The notes under the pieces were generated by a model, which did no database searches, was not told the origin of the DNA, and was given only the letters and a program-made list of their open reading frames with translations. A program made the position numbers and the translations under genes. From Saccharothrix carnea (GTDB lineage: Bacteria > Actinomycetota > Actinomycetes > Mycobacteriales > Pseudonocardiaceae): 64,000 bases of DNA. Below are positions 9,038 to 17,123 of this stretch, one piece after another; the first letter of the stretch is position 1, and the number at the start of each line of letters is the position of its first letter. The stretch is taken from positions 248,001 to 312,000 of the forward strand of contig NZ_PYAX01000004.1 of the NCBI RefSeq assembly GCF_003014735.1. The letters run 5' to 3'.

Positions 9038-9289
9038 CTGACCCGTCCTTCACCGTCGAAGGCGTTCGAACAAACAGTGCCCAGTTGCTTTCGTTTTTGT
9101 TCGCTTTGACTGTTAAGTAGTAAATACGTGCAGGAGTGATCGTGTCAAGACTCACAGCACGCTCACCGCTCCCCGAGCGGCCCGGCCTGTCGCCGTGAGG
9201 TGCCACGGCACGCCGCCCACATAATTGGGGTCACGATCAACGATGGGAGGACGTGCGGTGACGAGAGCGCGCATGGGGCAGGTCACGTC
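9038..9289. promoter_or_regulatory. Divergent promoter region with candidate operator
   Basis: 252 bp between the divergent DUF2264 operon and the regulator gene. The stretch 9065-9130 is clearly AT-richer than its surroundings. An 8-bp inverted repeat, CGAACAAA at 9067-9074 and TTTGTTCG at 9096-9103, is followed by TTGACTGTT at 9106-9114, whose reverse complement AACAGTCAA recurs upstream of kduI and the second regulator (12036-12044). This is a plausible binding site for the adjacent regulator, but promoter elements were not resolved with confidence. Confidence 0.45.
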
Positions 9290-10390
9290 GTGAACTCAGA
9301 GTCGCGCACGCTGGCCGCCAAGAGGCGCGCGTCGATCCTCGAAGCGCTGCACCGCGACGGCGTGGTCCGGATCTCCGACCTCAGCGAGCAGATGGGCGTC
9401 ACCGCCGTGACGCTGCGCCGCGACATCGCCCACCTCGACGGTGAGGGCCTGCTGCGCCGAGTGCACGGAGGGGCCACGCTCCCCACCGCCGACCTCCTGT
9501 CGCCCGGCGTGCCGCCGTTCGAGGTCGTGCCGGAGCACTTGGGCGCCGCGGGCATGCTGGTCCCCTCCCTGGACTACTACTGGCCCGAGGTGGTCCGCGG
9601 CGCCGAGGAAGAGGCGTCCGGACAGGGCTTACGGATCCGGCTGCGCGGGTCGTCGTACGAGAGCGCCGACGACCGGCCCCAGCTGGAGCGGCTGCTGGAC
9701 AACGACGACGTGTGCGGGCTGATCGCCGCGCCGAGCCTGACCGCGCCGTCCGCGGCGGCCACGATCGAGTGGCTGAGCACCATCGACACCCCGGTCGTGC
9801 TGGTCGAGCGCGTCGCGACGGTCGGCCCGCGCCAGGCCGTGATGGAGTCGGTGGTGTCCGACCACGCCCTGGGTGCGGCGATGGCCGTGCACCACCTCGT
9901 GTCGTTGGGCCACCGCAAGGTCGGGGTGGTGACCAGCGAGAACAGCCCGACGTCGCCGCACGTGCACCGCGGCTGGCTGGACGCGTGCGCCGAGACGGGC
10001 CTCGACCCGCGGTCCACCGTGGACACCGCCGTCCCGGCACCTGGTGCGCCCGGCTGGGACACCGCGCTGGACGAGGTGCTGGACGGGTTGGCGTCCACCG
10101 GCACCACGGCGGTGCTCGTGCACGCCGACACCGAGGCGATGGCCCTGGTCCAGCGTGCCGAGCAGCGTGGCGTCAAGGTGCCCTCCGGGCTGTCCGTCGT
10201 GGCCTACGACGACGAGGTGGCGGCGCTGTTCACCCCGGCGCTCACCGCCGTGCGCCCGGCCCGGCGTTCGATCGGGAGGGCGGCGGTGTCGTTGCTGGCC
10301 GCCCGGCTGCACGACCCGGACCGGCCGGCGCACCGGGTGGTGATCACCCCGTCCCTGCGCGTGCGCCACTCGTCGGTGCCGCCGCCCTGA
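9290..10390 (+). CDS. Hybrid transcription regulator: DeoR-type HTH fused to LacI-type sensor domain (copy 1)
   Basis: 366 aa from a GTG at 9290, chosen because the HTH begins right after it and upstream sequence has no family features. Residues about 10-60 form a DeoR-type winged HTH (RRASILEALHRDGVVRISDL, VTLRRDIAHLDGEGLLRRVHGG). Residues 85-366 form a periplasmic-binding-protein sensor fold like LacI proteins: GMLVPSLDYYWPEVVRGAEE, LGHRKVGVVTSEN, GVKVPSGLSVVAYDDEVAALFTPALTAVRP. DeoR proteins usually carry a sugar-phosphate isomerase-like sensor instead, so this is a different domain combination. It probably controls the divergent DUF2264/ABC/GH88 operon in response to an imported sugar. 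A close paralogue is encoded at 12129-13232. Confidence 0.82.
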   Translation: MNSESRTLAAKRRASILEALHRDGVVRISDLSEQMGVTAVTLRRDIAHLDGEGLLRRVHGGATLPTADLLSPGVPPFEVVPEHLGAAGMLVPSLDYYWPEVVRGAEEEASGQGLRIRLRGSSYESADDRPQLERLLDNDDVCGLIAAPSLTAPSAAATIEWLSTIDTPVVLVERVATVGPRQAVMESVVSDHALGAAMAVHHLVSLGHRKVGVVTSENSPTSPHVHRGWLDACAETGLDPRSTVDTAVPAPGAPGWDTALDEVLDGLASTGTTAVLVHADTEAMALVQRAEQRGVKVPSGLSVVAYDDEVAALFTPALTAVRPARRSIGRAAVSLLAARLHDPDRPAHRVVITPSLRVRHSSVPPP

Positions 10391-10396
10391 CCGGGG

Positions 10397-11167
10397 TCAC
10401 CGGGCCAGCCAGCCGCCGTCGACGGGCAGCACGACGCCGTGGACGTAGTCGGCCGCGCGGGAGCACAGGAACAGCACCGCGCCCGCGATGTCCTCCGGTT
10501 CGGCCCAGCGGCCCGCCGGGATGCGGTCCAGGATGGACCGGTTGCGGTCCGGGTCGGCGCGCAGGGCGTCGGTGTTGTCCGTGCTGACGTAGCCGGGTGC
10601 GACGGCGTTGACGTTGACGCCGCGCGGCGCCCACTCGTTGGCCAGTGCCTTGGTCAGGCCCGCTACGGCGGACTTCGAGGCGGTGTAGCCGGGCACGGTG
10701 ATGCCGCCCTGGAAGCTCAGCATCGACGCGATGTTGACGATTCGGCCCGAGCCGCGGGCCAGCATCGCGCGGCCGACGTCGCGCGACAGCGTCCAGGTGG
10801 CGCGCAGGTTGACGTTCAGCACGTGGTCGAAGTCGGCGTCGCTGTGCTCGGCGGCGGGCGCGCGGCGGATCGTGCCGCCGTTGTTGACCAGGATGTCCAC
10901 TTGGCGGTCGGCGAGCAGCGCGCCCAACTCCGTCACCTGGTCGGCGTCGGCGAGGTCGGTGCGGACCGGGGTGAACGCCCGTCCCTCGGCCTCGACGGCG
11001 GCCCGCGCCGGGCTGTCGCCCTCGGGCATCGAGCCGCTGATGCCCACGACGTCGGCGCCCGCGGCGGCCAGCAGCCGTGCCACGGCGAGCCCGATGCCGC
11101 GACTGGCGCCCGTGACGGCGGCGGTCCGGCCGGACAGGTCGAACAGGCGGGTGACCTCGGGCGTCAT
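10397..11167 (-). CDS. kduD: 2-dehydro-3-deoxy-D-gluconate 5-dehydrogenase (KduD)
   Basis: 256-aa short-chain dehydrogenase. It has the nucleotide-binding TGASRGIG motif (about residues 19-26), the NNGG motif and the catalytic Ser...Tyr-x-x-x-Lys set in NIASMLSFQGG / VPGYTASKSAV. Family-specific KduD features include GGTIRRAPAAEHSDADFD, NVNAVAPGYVSTDNTDALR and ILDRIPAGRW. It reduces 3-deoxy-D-glycero-2,5-hexodiulosonate to 2-keto-3-deoxygluconate, the step after KduI. The ATG at 11167 overlaps the kduI stop by four bases (ATGA), so the two genes are translationally coupled. Its stop lies six bases from the convergent regulator gene. Confidence 0.93.
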   Translation of the reverse strand: MTPEVTRLFDLSGRTAAVTGASRGIGLAVARLLAAAGADVVGISGSMPEGDSPARAAVEAEGRAFTPVRTDLADADQVTELGALLADRQVDILVNNGGTIRRAPAAEHSDADFDHVLNVNLRATWTLSRDVGRAMLARGSGRIVNIASMLSFQGGITVPGYTASKSAVAGLTKALANEWAPRGVNVNAVAPGYVSTDNTDALRADPDRNRSILDRIPAGRWAEPEDIAGAVLFLCSRAADYVHGVVLPVDGGWLAR

Positions 11168-11994
11168 CGCAGCGCCGCCGCGGGGTGCGGGTCCATGTCG
11201 TCGAACGCCTGGTTCTCCCCCGCCATCGCCCACACGAAGCTGTACGCGGCGGTGCCGACGCCGCTGTGCACGGACCAGGGTGGCGAGATCACCGCCTGGC
11301 GGTCGGCGACGACCAGGTGCCGGGTCTCGGTGGGCTCGCCCATCAGGTGCACCACGCGGGCGTCCTCGGGCAGGCCGAAGTAGAGGTAGACCTCCATGCG
11401 GCGCTCGTGGGTGTGCGCGGGCATGGTGTTCCACATGCTGCCGGGGTGCAGCGTGGTCACGCCCATCACGACCTGGCAGCTGCGGACGCCGTTCTCGTGG
11501 ATGTACTGGGTCAGCGTGCGGCGGTTCGAGGTCAGGGGGTCGCCCAGCTCGCGCACCGTGCCCGCGTCCGGTTCCACCAGCACGGTCGGGTAGGTGGTGT
11601 GGGCGGGGGCGGAGAACAGGTAGAAGGCCGCGGGGGTTCCGCTGTCGTCGGAGGCGAAGGTGACGTCTTCGGCGCCCCGTCCGATGTAGAGGCAGGCGGT
11701 CGGGGCGAGCCGGTGCTCGGTGCCGTCGACCGTCACCGTGCCCGGTCCTCCGACGTTGACGATGCCCGCTTCGCGGCGGTCGAAGAACCGCTCGGCCTTC
11801 AGCTCCGGGAACGCCGGCAGGGTCACCGGGCCGGTGCGCGGGAGGGCGCCCACCAGCACGACCCGGTCGTGGTGGCTGTAGACCGCGCGCACCTCGTCGT
11901 CGGCGAACAGGTCTTCGACCAGGTAGTTCCGCCGCAGGTCGTCCGTGGTCATGGACGGCACCTGCGGTGGCGCGGTCGCGTAGCGCTGCTCCAC
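11164..11994 (-). CDS. kduI: 5-dehydro-4-deoxy-D-glucuronate isomerase (KduI)
   Basis: 276 aa, the usual family length. It converts 4-deoxy-L-threo-5-hexosulose uronate, the product of unsaturated uronyl hydrolases, to the 2,5-diketo form used by KduD. The cupin metal ligands are visible in their conserved places: His194 and His196 in MPAHTHERRMEVYLYF, Glu201, and His243 in PPWSVHSGVG. Other landmarks are FFDRREAGIVNVGG and TLTQYIHENGVRSCQVVMG. It is first in a two-gene operon with kduD, transcribed divergently from the second hybrid regulator. The protein is cytoplasmic. Confidence 0.95.
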   Translation of the reverse strand: MEQRYATAPPQVPSMTTDDLRRNYLVEDLFADDEVRAVYSHHDRVVLVGALPRTGPVTLPAFPELKAERFFDRREAGIVNVGGPGTVTVDGTEHRLAPTACLYIGRGAEDVTFASDDSGTPAAFYLFSAPAHTTYPTVLVEPDAGTVRELGDPLTSNRRTLTQYIHENGVRSCQVVMGVTTLHPGSMWNTMPAHTHERRMEVYLYFGLPEDARVVHLMGEPTETRHLVVADRQAVISPPWSVHSGVGTAAYSFVWAMAGENQAFDDMDPHPAAALR

Positions 11995-12019
11995 GTTGCG
12001 TCGCCTTCCTTCGTTTCAT

Positions 12020-12128
12020 CACTCGAAGAGTCAGAAACAGTCAATCTCAGACACAAAGCGAGGGCAAGACGGTACAGTTTGCGTGTTACGATCAGTTTCG
12101 ATCAGCAGGGCGAGGCGAGCAGGCGGTC
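12020..12128. promoter_or_regulatory. Divergent promoter region between kduID and regulator 2
   Basis: Relatively AT-rich sequence between divergent genes. It contains AACAGTCAA (12036-12044), shared in inverted form with the 9.1-kb control region. TTACGATCAGTTTCGATCAG at 12087-12106 has a reverse complement that closely resembles the GAAACGATCGTAA stretch upstream of kdgK near 14919. These shared words suggest common control of the uronate genes by the hybrid regulators. The match is by eye and short, so it is only a candidate. Confidence 0.4.
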
Positions 12129-13232
12129 ATGGACAAACCGGAGGCCAAGGGCACGATGCTGCCCGCCGCTCGACGGCAGTGGCTGCTGGAGCACTTGGCG
12201 GGCCGGGGCGTCGTGCGGATCACCGACATCGCCCGGATCATGGGCGTCACCCCGGTCACCGTGCGGCGGGACGTGAACGACCTGGCCGCCGAGGGTCTGG
12301 TGGAACGCGTGCACGGAGGTGTCCGGCTCGTCGCCGAGGCGCCCGACCCGTCCGCCGGCACCGACTCCGCGCCCGCGATCGGGATGGTCGTGCCGTCGCT
12401 GGACTACTACTGGCCCGAGGTGATCCGGGGTGCGCAGGACAGTGCGCACGAGAGGTGCGCCCGGCTCGTGCTGCGCGGGGCGTCGTACCAGGTGGACGAC
12501 GTGCGGCACCAGGTGGAGTGGATGATCGGCAGTGGTGCGGTCGACGCGCTGCTCGTCGCGCCGCCGACCCGGGGTGCCGGGGCGGAGGAGCTGATCGCGT
12601 GGCTGACCGCCCTGCCGGTGCCGGTGGTGCTGGTCGAACGTTCCGCCGTGTCCGGTCCTTACCGCCAGCACGTCGAATCGGTGCGCACCGACCACGCCGC
12701 GGGCGCGGAACTCGCCGTCCGCCACCTGCACGCCCAGGGTCATCGCGGAATCGGACTGGCGGTCAGCGCGACGAGCCCGACGTCCGGCCAGGTACGCGAG
12801 GGTTGGCACCACGCCATGACCGACCTGGGCCTCCGCCCCGCTCCCGAGGCCCAGGTCGCGGCCTACTACGAACCCGACTGGGCCGTCGACGTCGACCGCG
12901 TGCTGGACCTGTGCGCCGTCCACCACGCCACTGCACTGGTGGTGCACTCCGACCGGGAGGCCGTGTCTCTGGTGCAACGCGCCGAGGAACGCGGCATCCA
13001 CGTGCCCGCCGACCTCTCCGTCGTGGCCTACGACGACGAGGTCGCCAGATTCGCCCACCCACCACTGACCGCCATGAGGCCACCCAAGTACGCCGTCGGC
13101 AGCACCGCCGTCCAACTGGCCCTTGACCGCCTGACCGACCCTCCCGACCGCCCTGTCCGCCGAGTCGTGCTGAGCTCGGAACTACGCGAACGCGCCTCAA
13201 CGAGCGCCCACACACCAACCGCACTACTTTGA
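12129..13232 (+). CDS. Hybrid transcription regulator: DeoR-type HTH fused to LacI-type sensor domain (copy 2)
   Basis: 367 aa from the ATG at 12129. It has the same layout as the protein encoded at 9290-10390 and is clearly a paralogue: winged HTH at about 12-65 (RQWLLEHLAGRGVVRITDIA, VTVRRDVNDLAAEGLVERVHGG), then a periplasmic-binding-type sensor with the shared signature VPSLDYYWPEVIRGAQD and SVVAYDDEVARFAHPPLTAMRP. The gene is divergent from kduID, so it most likely controls uronate catabolism, perhaps sensing a unsaturated or keto-uronate intermediate. Two such paralogues flanking the kdu genes suggest a split of sensing between import and catabolism. Whether it represses or activates cannot be read from the sequence. 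Confidence 0.82.
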   Translation: MDKPEAKGTMLPAARRQWLLEHLAGRGVVRITDIARIMGVTPVTVRRDVNDLAAEGLVERVHGGVRLVAEAPDPSAGTDSAPAIGMVVPSLDYYWPEVIRGAQDSAHERCARLVLRGASYQVDDVRHQVEWMIGSGAVDALLVAPPTRGAGAEELIAWLTALPVPVVLVERSAVSGPYRQHVESVRTDHAAGAELAVRHLHAQGHRGIGLAVSATSPTSGQVREGWHHAMTDLGLRPAPEAQVAAYYEPDWAVDVDRVLDLCAVHHATALVVHSDREAVSLVQRAEERGIHVPADLSVVAYDDEVARFAHPPLTAMRPPKYAVGSTAVQLALDRLTDPPDRPVRRVVLSSELRERASTSAHTPTALL

Positions 13233-13927
13233 CCTCGCCAATCACCAACCCCTCGACCACCTCCGTCACACCTTCGGGTGATCAACGACCAAAAATGTAC
13301 GGAAACACTGTTCCCAATCCTCGGTTAAAACCATGAGGAGCCCTCGCCAACCACACCCCCACCCGACCACCCACGAGACCCACGCCACACCGGCCCCACA
13401 CAGCGGCCCACCCGGCGGCCCCGCCCATCCGATGGACCCGCCAGACCGACCCCGACGCCCGCAGCCGGCCCGTCCGGCGGACCCGGCAGTCCGGCAGCCG
13501 CCTGGTCAGTGCAGCACCCACGCGCGCGGCCCGACCCAGCGGCGGCCAACCTGACCGAAAACCCGCGCCGGCCCGCATCAACGGCGGCCCGCTCGACCTG
13601 CACCCGCGCTGCCCACGGGATGACGGCCCGCTCGACCTGCACCCGCGCTGCCCACGGCGACGACGGCCTGCCTGATCCGCGCCCGCGCTGACCCCGCACG
13701 CGACGGCGGCCCGGTCTACACCCGCGCTGGACGCGAGCAGCGGTGGACCTGCCGGCCCGGCATCCGCAGCGACCCAGCAGCGCTGGACCTGCCGGATTCC
13801 AGCCACGCTGACTCACGCAACGGCCTGGGTGCCGGGCAGCGCCGCACTCACACCGTCCGGCGGCGTGCACGCGGCAAGATCGACGGGACTGCCGCCGCAC
13901 GGACCGGGGTGACTGGCCGTCCGGGAG
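13233..13927. other. Low-complexity intergenic spacer with short tandem repeats
   Basis: 695 bp with no convincing gene. A locally AT-rich stretch (13280-13335) is followed by a C-rich, G/C-only-looking tract. A 34-bp perfect repeat occurs twice at a 39-bp interval (13585-13618 and 13624-13657), with decayed partial copies up to about 13800 built from words such as CTGCACCCGCGCTG and TGGACCTGCCGG. Stop-free frames here are a composition effect. Similar C-rich spacers occur at 37135 and 54291. Confidence 0.6.
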
Positions 13928-14887
13928 TCACCGCACGCCCGCCGCGCTGACCCGCGCGGCGGCCCAGGTGGCTGGGTCGGCGGCGAGCAAGCGGGTCACG
14001 TCGGCAGGTGGGAGGGGCACGGCCACGTCGGACAGGGTGCACAAGGCGCCGGCGGCGGCCAGGTGGCCGGAGCGCAGGCAGCGGGCCGGGGGTTCGGCGG
14101 AGCGGTGGGCGGCGAGGAAGCCGGCGGCGAAGGCGTCGCCCGCGCCGACCGGTTCCACGACGTCCACGGCGAGCGCGGGTTCGAACACCGGTGGGGCGTC
14201 CGCGATCAGCACGGACGCGCCGGTCGCGCCCTGCTTCACGACCAGCGTGCGGGGCTCGGGCAGCAGTTCGCGCACGGCGGCCGGAGTGGACGTGCCCCAC
14301 AGTGCGGCGGCCTCGTCGTCGCCGACCAGGACGATGTCCGCCTTGGCCGCCAGCGAGCGCAAGACCTCCGGGCCGGTCGAGCACCACAAAGCCGGGCGCC
14401 AGTTGACGTCGAACGACGTCGTGACGCCCGGGTGGTCCAGCAGGGCGTGCACGAGCGCGAGGCACGACGGCGAAAGCGCGGCGGTGATGCCGGTGACGTG
14501 CACGTACGACACGGCGTCCAGGTCGAGTCGGTCGAGCACGTCCGGGCCGAGTGCGGACGCGGCCGAGCCCGCGCGGTAGTACCGCATGGCGCTGCCCGAC
14601 TTGCCCGCCTCCTTGACGTAGAGGCCGGTGGGGCGGGTCGGGTCGACCAGGACGTGTGACACGTCGACCCCGGCCTCCGCCACGGACGCTACGACGGCTC
14701 GTCCGAACGGGTCGTCGCCCACCGCGCTCACCCAACCAACGGGCACGCCGAGCGCGGCCAACGCGCAGGCCACGTTCGACTCCGCGCCGCCAGTGCCGCG
14801 CACCCACGTCCGCACCTCCTCGGGAGGCCCGGCTTCCGCCGGGGTGAACACGGCCATGGTCTCGCCCACGCACAGCACCGCGACCAC
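13928..14887 (-). CDS. kdgK: 2-keto-3-deoxygluconate kinase (PfkB family)
   Basis: 319-aa PfkB/ribokinase-fold sugar kinase. Motif 1 lies in GTGGAESNVACALAALG (about residues 32-48). The C-terminal anion-hole/catalytic motif is EPVGAGDAFAAGFLAAH, with the catalytic Asp in GAGD. Features such as TRPTGLYVKEAGKSGSAMRYYR match KDG kinases. It would phosphorylate 2-keto-3-deoxygluconate from KduD to KDPG, completing the uronate branch; the KDPG aldolase is not in this window. The gene is divergent from the GH30 gene and shares its control region. Sugar specificity is inferred from context and resemblance, since PfkB kinases vary. Confidence 0.85.
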   Translation of the reverse strand: MVAVLCVGETMAVFTPAEAGPPEEVRTWVRGTGGAESNVACALAALGVPVGWVSAVGDDPFGRAVVASVAEAGVDVSHVLVDPTRPTGLYVKEAGKSGSAMRYYRAGSAASALGPDVLDRLDLDAVSYVHVTGITAALSPSCLALVHALLDHPGVTTSFDVNWRPALWCSTGPEVLRSLAAKADIVLVGDDEAAALWGTSTPAAVRELLPEPRTLVVKQGATGASVLIADAPPVFEPALAVDVVEPVGAGDAFAAGFLAAHRSAEPPARCLRSGHLAAAGALCTLSDVAVPLPPADVTRLLAADPATWAAARVSAAGVR

Positions 14888-15034
14888 TTCGACTCCTTCG
14901 GCGTCGGATCCGAGCGAAACGATCGTAAACGAAAAAATAGTGCTTGACCCGACTCAAACGATCGCAGATGCTCAGACTCGCAACCGGCTCCCGTTTCCAG
15001 GCAGGTCCGAACGCCGAAGAGGAGATCGACGACG
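14888..15034. promoter_or_regulatory. Divergent promoter region, kdgK / GH30
   Basis: 147 bp between divergent starts. It contains GAAACGATCGTAAACGAAAAAA (split here as GAAACGATCGTAAACG at 14917-14932 followed by an A-rich run), a TTGACC hexamer at 14944-14949 that could be a -35 element for the GH30 gene, and AAACGATCG at about 14956-14964. The two AACGATCG words in one control region and the related sequence at 12087-12106 make this a candidate operator for the hybrid regulators. Confidence 0.45.
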
Positions 15035-17098
15035 ATGAGTCCTCGACCAACGACCGGAGCGATCGAAGCGACCGCCAAGGCAAGGACCACGAAGCCCCGA
15101 CGCGGGGCGGTAGGGCTGACGGCGGCGGTGCTTCTGGGTCTGGCGGTCACCTACCCGGAGACGGCGGGTGCGCAGGACGTGCACGCCACAGCATCGGTGA
15201 CCGTGCGACCCGACCCGTCCTACCAGCAGCCCGCGTTCGAGGGCTGGGGCACGAGCCTGGTCTGGTTCGCCAACGCCACCGGCGGCTACCCCGACGCCAT
15301 CCGCAACCGCCTCGCGAACCTCCTCTACGGCCACGACGGCCTGCGCCTCAACATCGCCCGCTACAACATCGGCGGCGGCAACGCGCCCGACGTGCGCGAC
15401 GACTACATGAAAGCCGGCGCGACCATGCCGGGCTTCTGGCGCGCCCCGGACGGCACCACCCGCGAGGACGTGGACTGGTGGGATCCGGCCAACCCGGACC
15501 ACTGGAACCTCGACGCCGACGCCGACCAGCGCTGGTGGATCGACCGGATCAAGGGCAACGTGACCCACTGGGAGGCGTTCAGCAACTCCCCGCCGTGGTT
15601 CCAGACCGTCAGCGGTTACGTCTCCGGCGGGTTCGACCCCTCGGCCGACCAGATCCGCGCCGACCGGGTGGACGACTTCGCCACCTACCTGGTCGAGGTC
15701 TCCGAGCACCTCGAACGAACCCACGGCATCCGGTTCGACACGATCGACCCGCTCAACGAGCCGAACACCCCGTACTGGGGCACGCAGCTCGGTCCAGACG
15801 GCCAACCCACCGGCGGTCGGCAGGAAGGCGCCCACGCCGGTCCGGCCCTCCAGCAGAGCGTGGTCCTGGCCCTGCGGCGAACACTGGACGCCTCGACACT
15901 GGACGCCCGACTGTCCGCAATGGACGAAACGAGCCCCACCCTCTTCCGCACCAACTGGAACGCCTACGGCCCAGAGGCGAAGGCCGCCGTCGACCAGCTC
16001 AACGTGCACACCTACGGCACGGGCCACCGCACCTCCGCCCGCGACATCGCCAAGGGCGCGGACAAGCCGCTGTGGATGAGCGAGGTCGACGGCACCTGGG
16101 GCACCGGCCAGAGCTTCACCAGCATGGAGCCGGGGCTGGGCATCGCCGAGCGGATCGTCGACGACATGCGTGAGCTGGAACCGTCCGCGTGGCTGCTGTG
16201 GCAGGCGCTCGAGGACTACAACCCGCAGGCCGCGGCGGGCAAGAACTGGGGCGCGATCCAGGTGCCGTTCGACTGCCCGGCGGACGCCACGCCCGTGACG
16301 TGCCCGATCCGCACGAACACCAAGTTCCACACGATCCGCAACTTCACCCACTTCGTGCGGCCGGGTGACCGGGTCGTGCGGGTGGACGACACGTCCAGCC
16401 TTGCCGCGGTGTCCGCAGCCGGCGACTCCGCCTCGGTCGTCCACCTCAACAAGACCGACGAGCAACGCGCGGTGACGCTGGACCTGTCCCGCTTCGGCAC
16501 GTTCGCCGCCAACGCGTCCGTGACCCCGGTGGTCACCGACGTCAACGGCGCTCTGGTGCGGGGCAAGGCGATCCGCCTCGCCGGGAGCCGTTCGGCCACG
16601 TTCACCGTGCCCGCCAAGTCGGTGACCACGTTCGTGGTGGACGGCGTGAGTGGCGTGGCGGCGGACGCGGCGCTCGTGCGGCCGGGTCACGTCTACTCGT
16701 TGACCGGCGTGCAGAGCGGCAAGGCCCTGGTGCCCTCCGCCGACGCGAACTCCGTGGTCCTCGGCACCGTCGACCAAGCCGAGGCGCGGTGGCACGTGGA
16801 CCAGGTGACGGAGGGCACCGGCAACCGGGAGCGGTACACGGTGCGCAACGCGGCCAACGGCAAGCGGGTGGCGGAGCGCGGCGGCAACCTGGTGCTGGAA
16901 ACGGCCGCGGAGACCGACCCGGCGGCCCAGTGGATCATGTCGACCACGGGTGACGGCACCTACACCTTCGTCAACGCCGCCACCGGTCGGCTGTTCGACG
17001 TGGTGGGCCAGGCGACCGGCGTGGGTGCGCGAGTGGGCGTGTACGTGCCCAACTCCGGGTCGAACCAGCGGTGGGCGGTCGTGGACCGCACGGCGTGA
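15035..17098 (+). CDS. Secreted GH30 endo-beta-1,6-galactanase-like enzyme with C-terminal ricin-type lectin domain
   Basis: 687 aa. A long basic N-region followed by AVGLTAAVLLGLAVTYPETAGA gives a signal peptide with cleavage near residue 48. The GH30 (alpha/beta)8 catalytic domain spans about 50-400, with LRLNIARYNIGGGN, the acid/base Glu242 in PLNEPNTPYWG and the nucleophile Glu350 in WMSEVDGTWG. A beta domain follows (about 400-540), as in all GH30 enzymes. Residues 555-687 resemble a ricin-B-like trefoil (VDQVTEGTGNRERYTVRNAA, TGVGARVGVYVPNSGSNQRW). The closest known relatives by these features are GH30_5 endo-beta-1,6-galactanases acting on arabinogalactan side chains; that substrate is inferred. 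The ATG follows GAGGAGATCGACGACG. Confidence 0.85.
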   Translation: MSPRPTTGAIEATAKARTTKPRRGAVGLTAAVLLGLAVTYPETAGAQDVHATASVTVRPDPSYQQPAFEGWGTSLVWFANATGGYPDAIRNRLANLLYGHDGLRLNIARYNIGGGNAPDVRDDYMKAGATMPGFWRAPDGTTREDVDWWDPANPDHWNLDADADQRWWIDRIKGNVTHWEAFSNSPPWFQTVSGYVSGGFDPSADQIRADRVDDFATYLVEVSEHLERTHGIRFDTIDPLNEPNTPYWGTQLGPDGQPTGGRQEGAHAGPALQQSVVLALRRTLDASTLDARLSAMDETSPTLFRTNWNAYGPEAKAAVDQLNVHTYGTGHRTSARDIAKGADKPLWMSEVDGTWGTGQSFTSMEPGLGIAERIVDDMRELEPSAWLLWQALEDYNPQAAAGKNWGAIQVPFDCPADATPVTCPIRTNTKFHTIRNFTHFVRPGDRVVRVDDTSSLAAVSAAGDSASVVHLNKTDEQRAVTLDLSRFGTFAANASVTPVVTDVNGALVRGKAIRLAGSRSATFTVPAKSVTTFVVDGVSGVAADAALVRPGHVYSLTGVQSGKALVPSADANSVVLGTVDQAEARWHVDQVTEGTGNRERYTVRNAANGKRVAERGGNLVLETAAETDPAAQWIMSTTGDGTYTFVNAATGRLFDVVGQATGVGARVGVYVPNSGSNQRWAVVDRTA

Positions 17099-17123
17099 TG
17101 ACGGATCAACGACGGGATTGACG

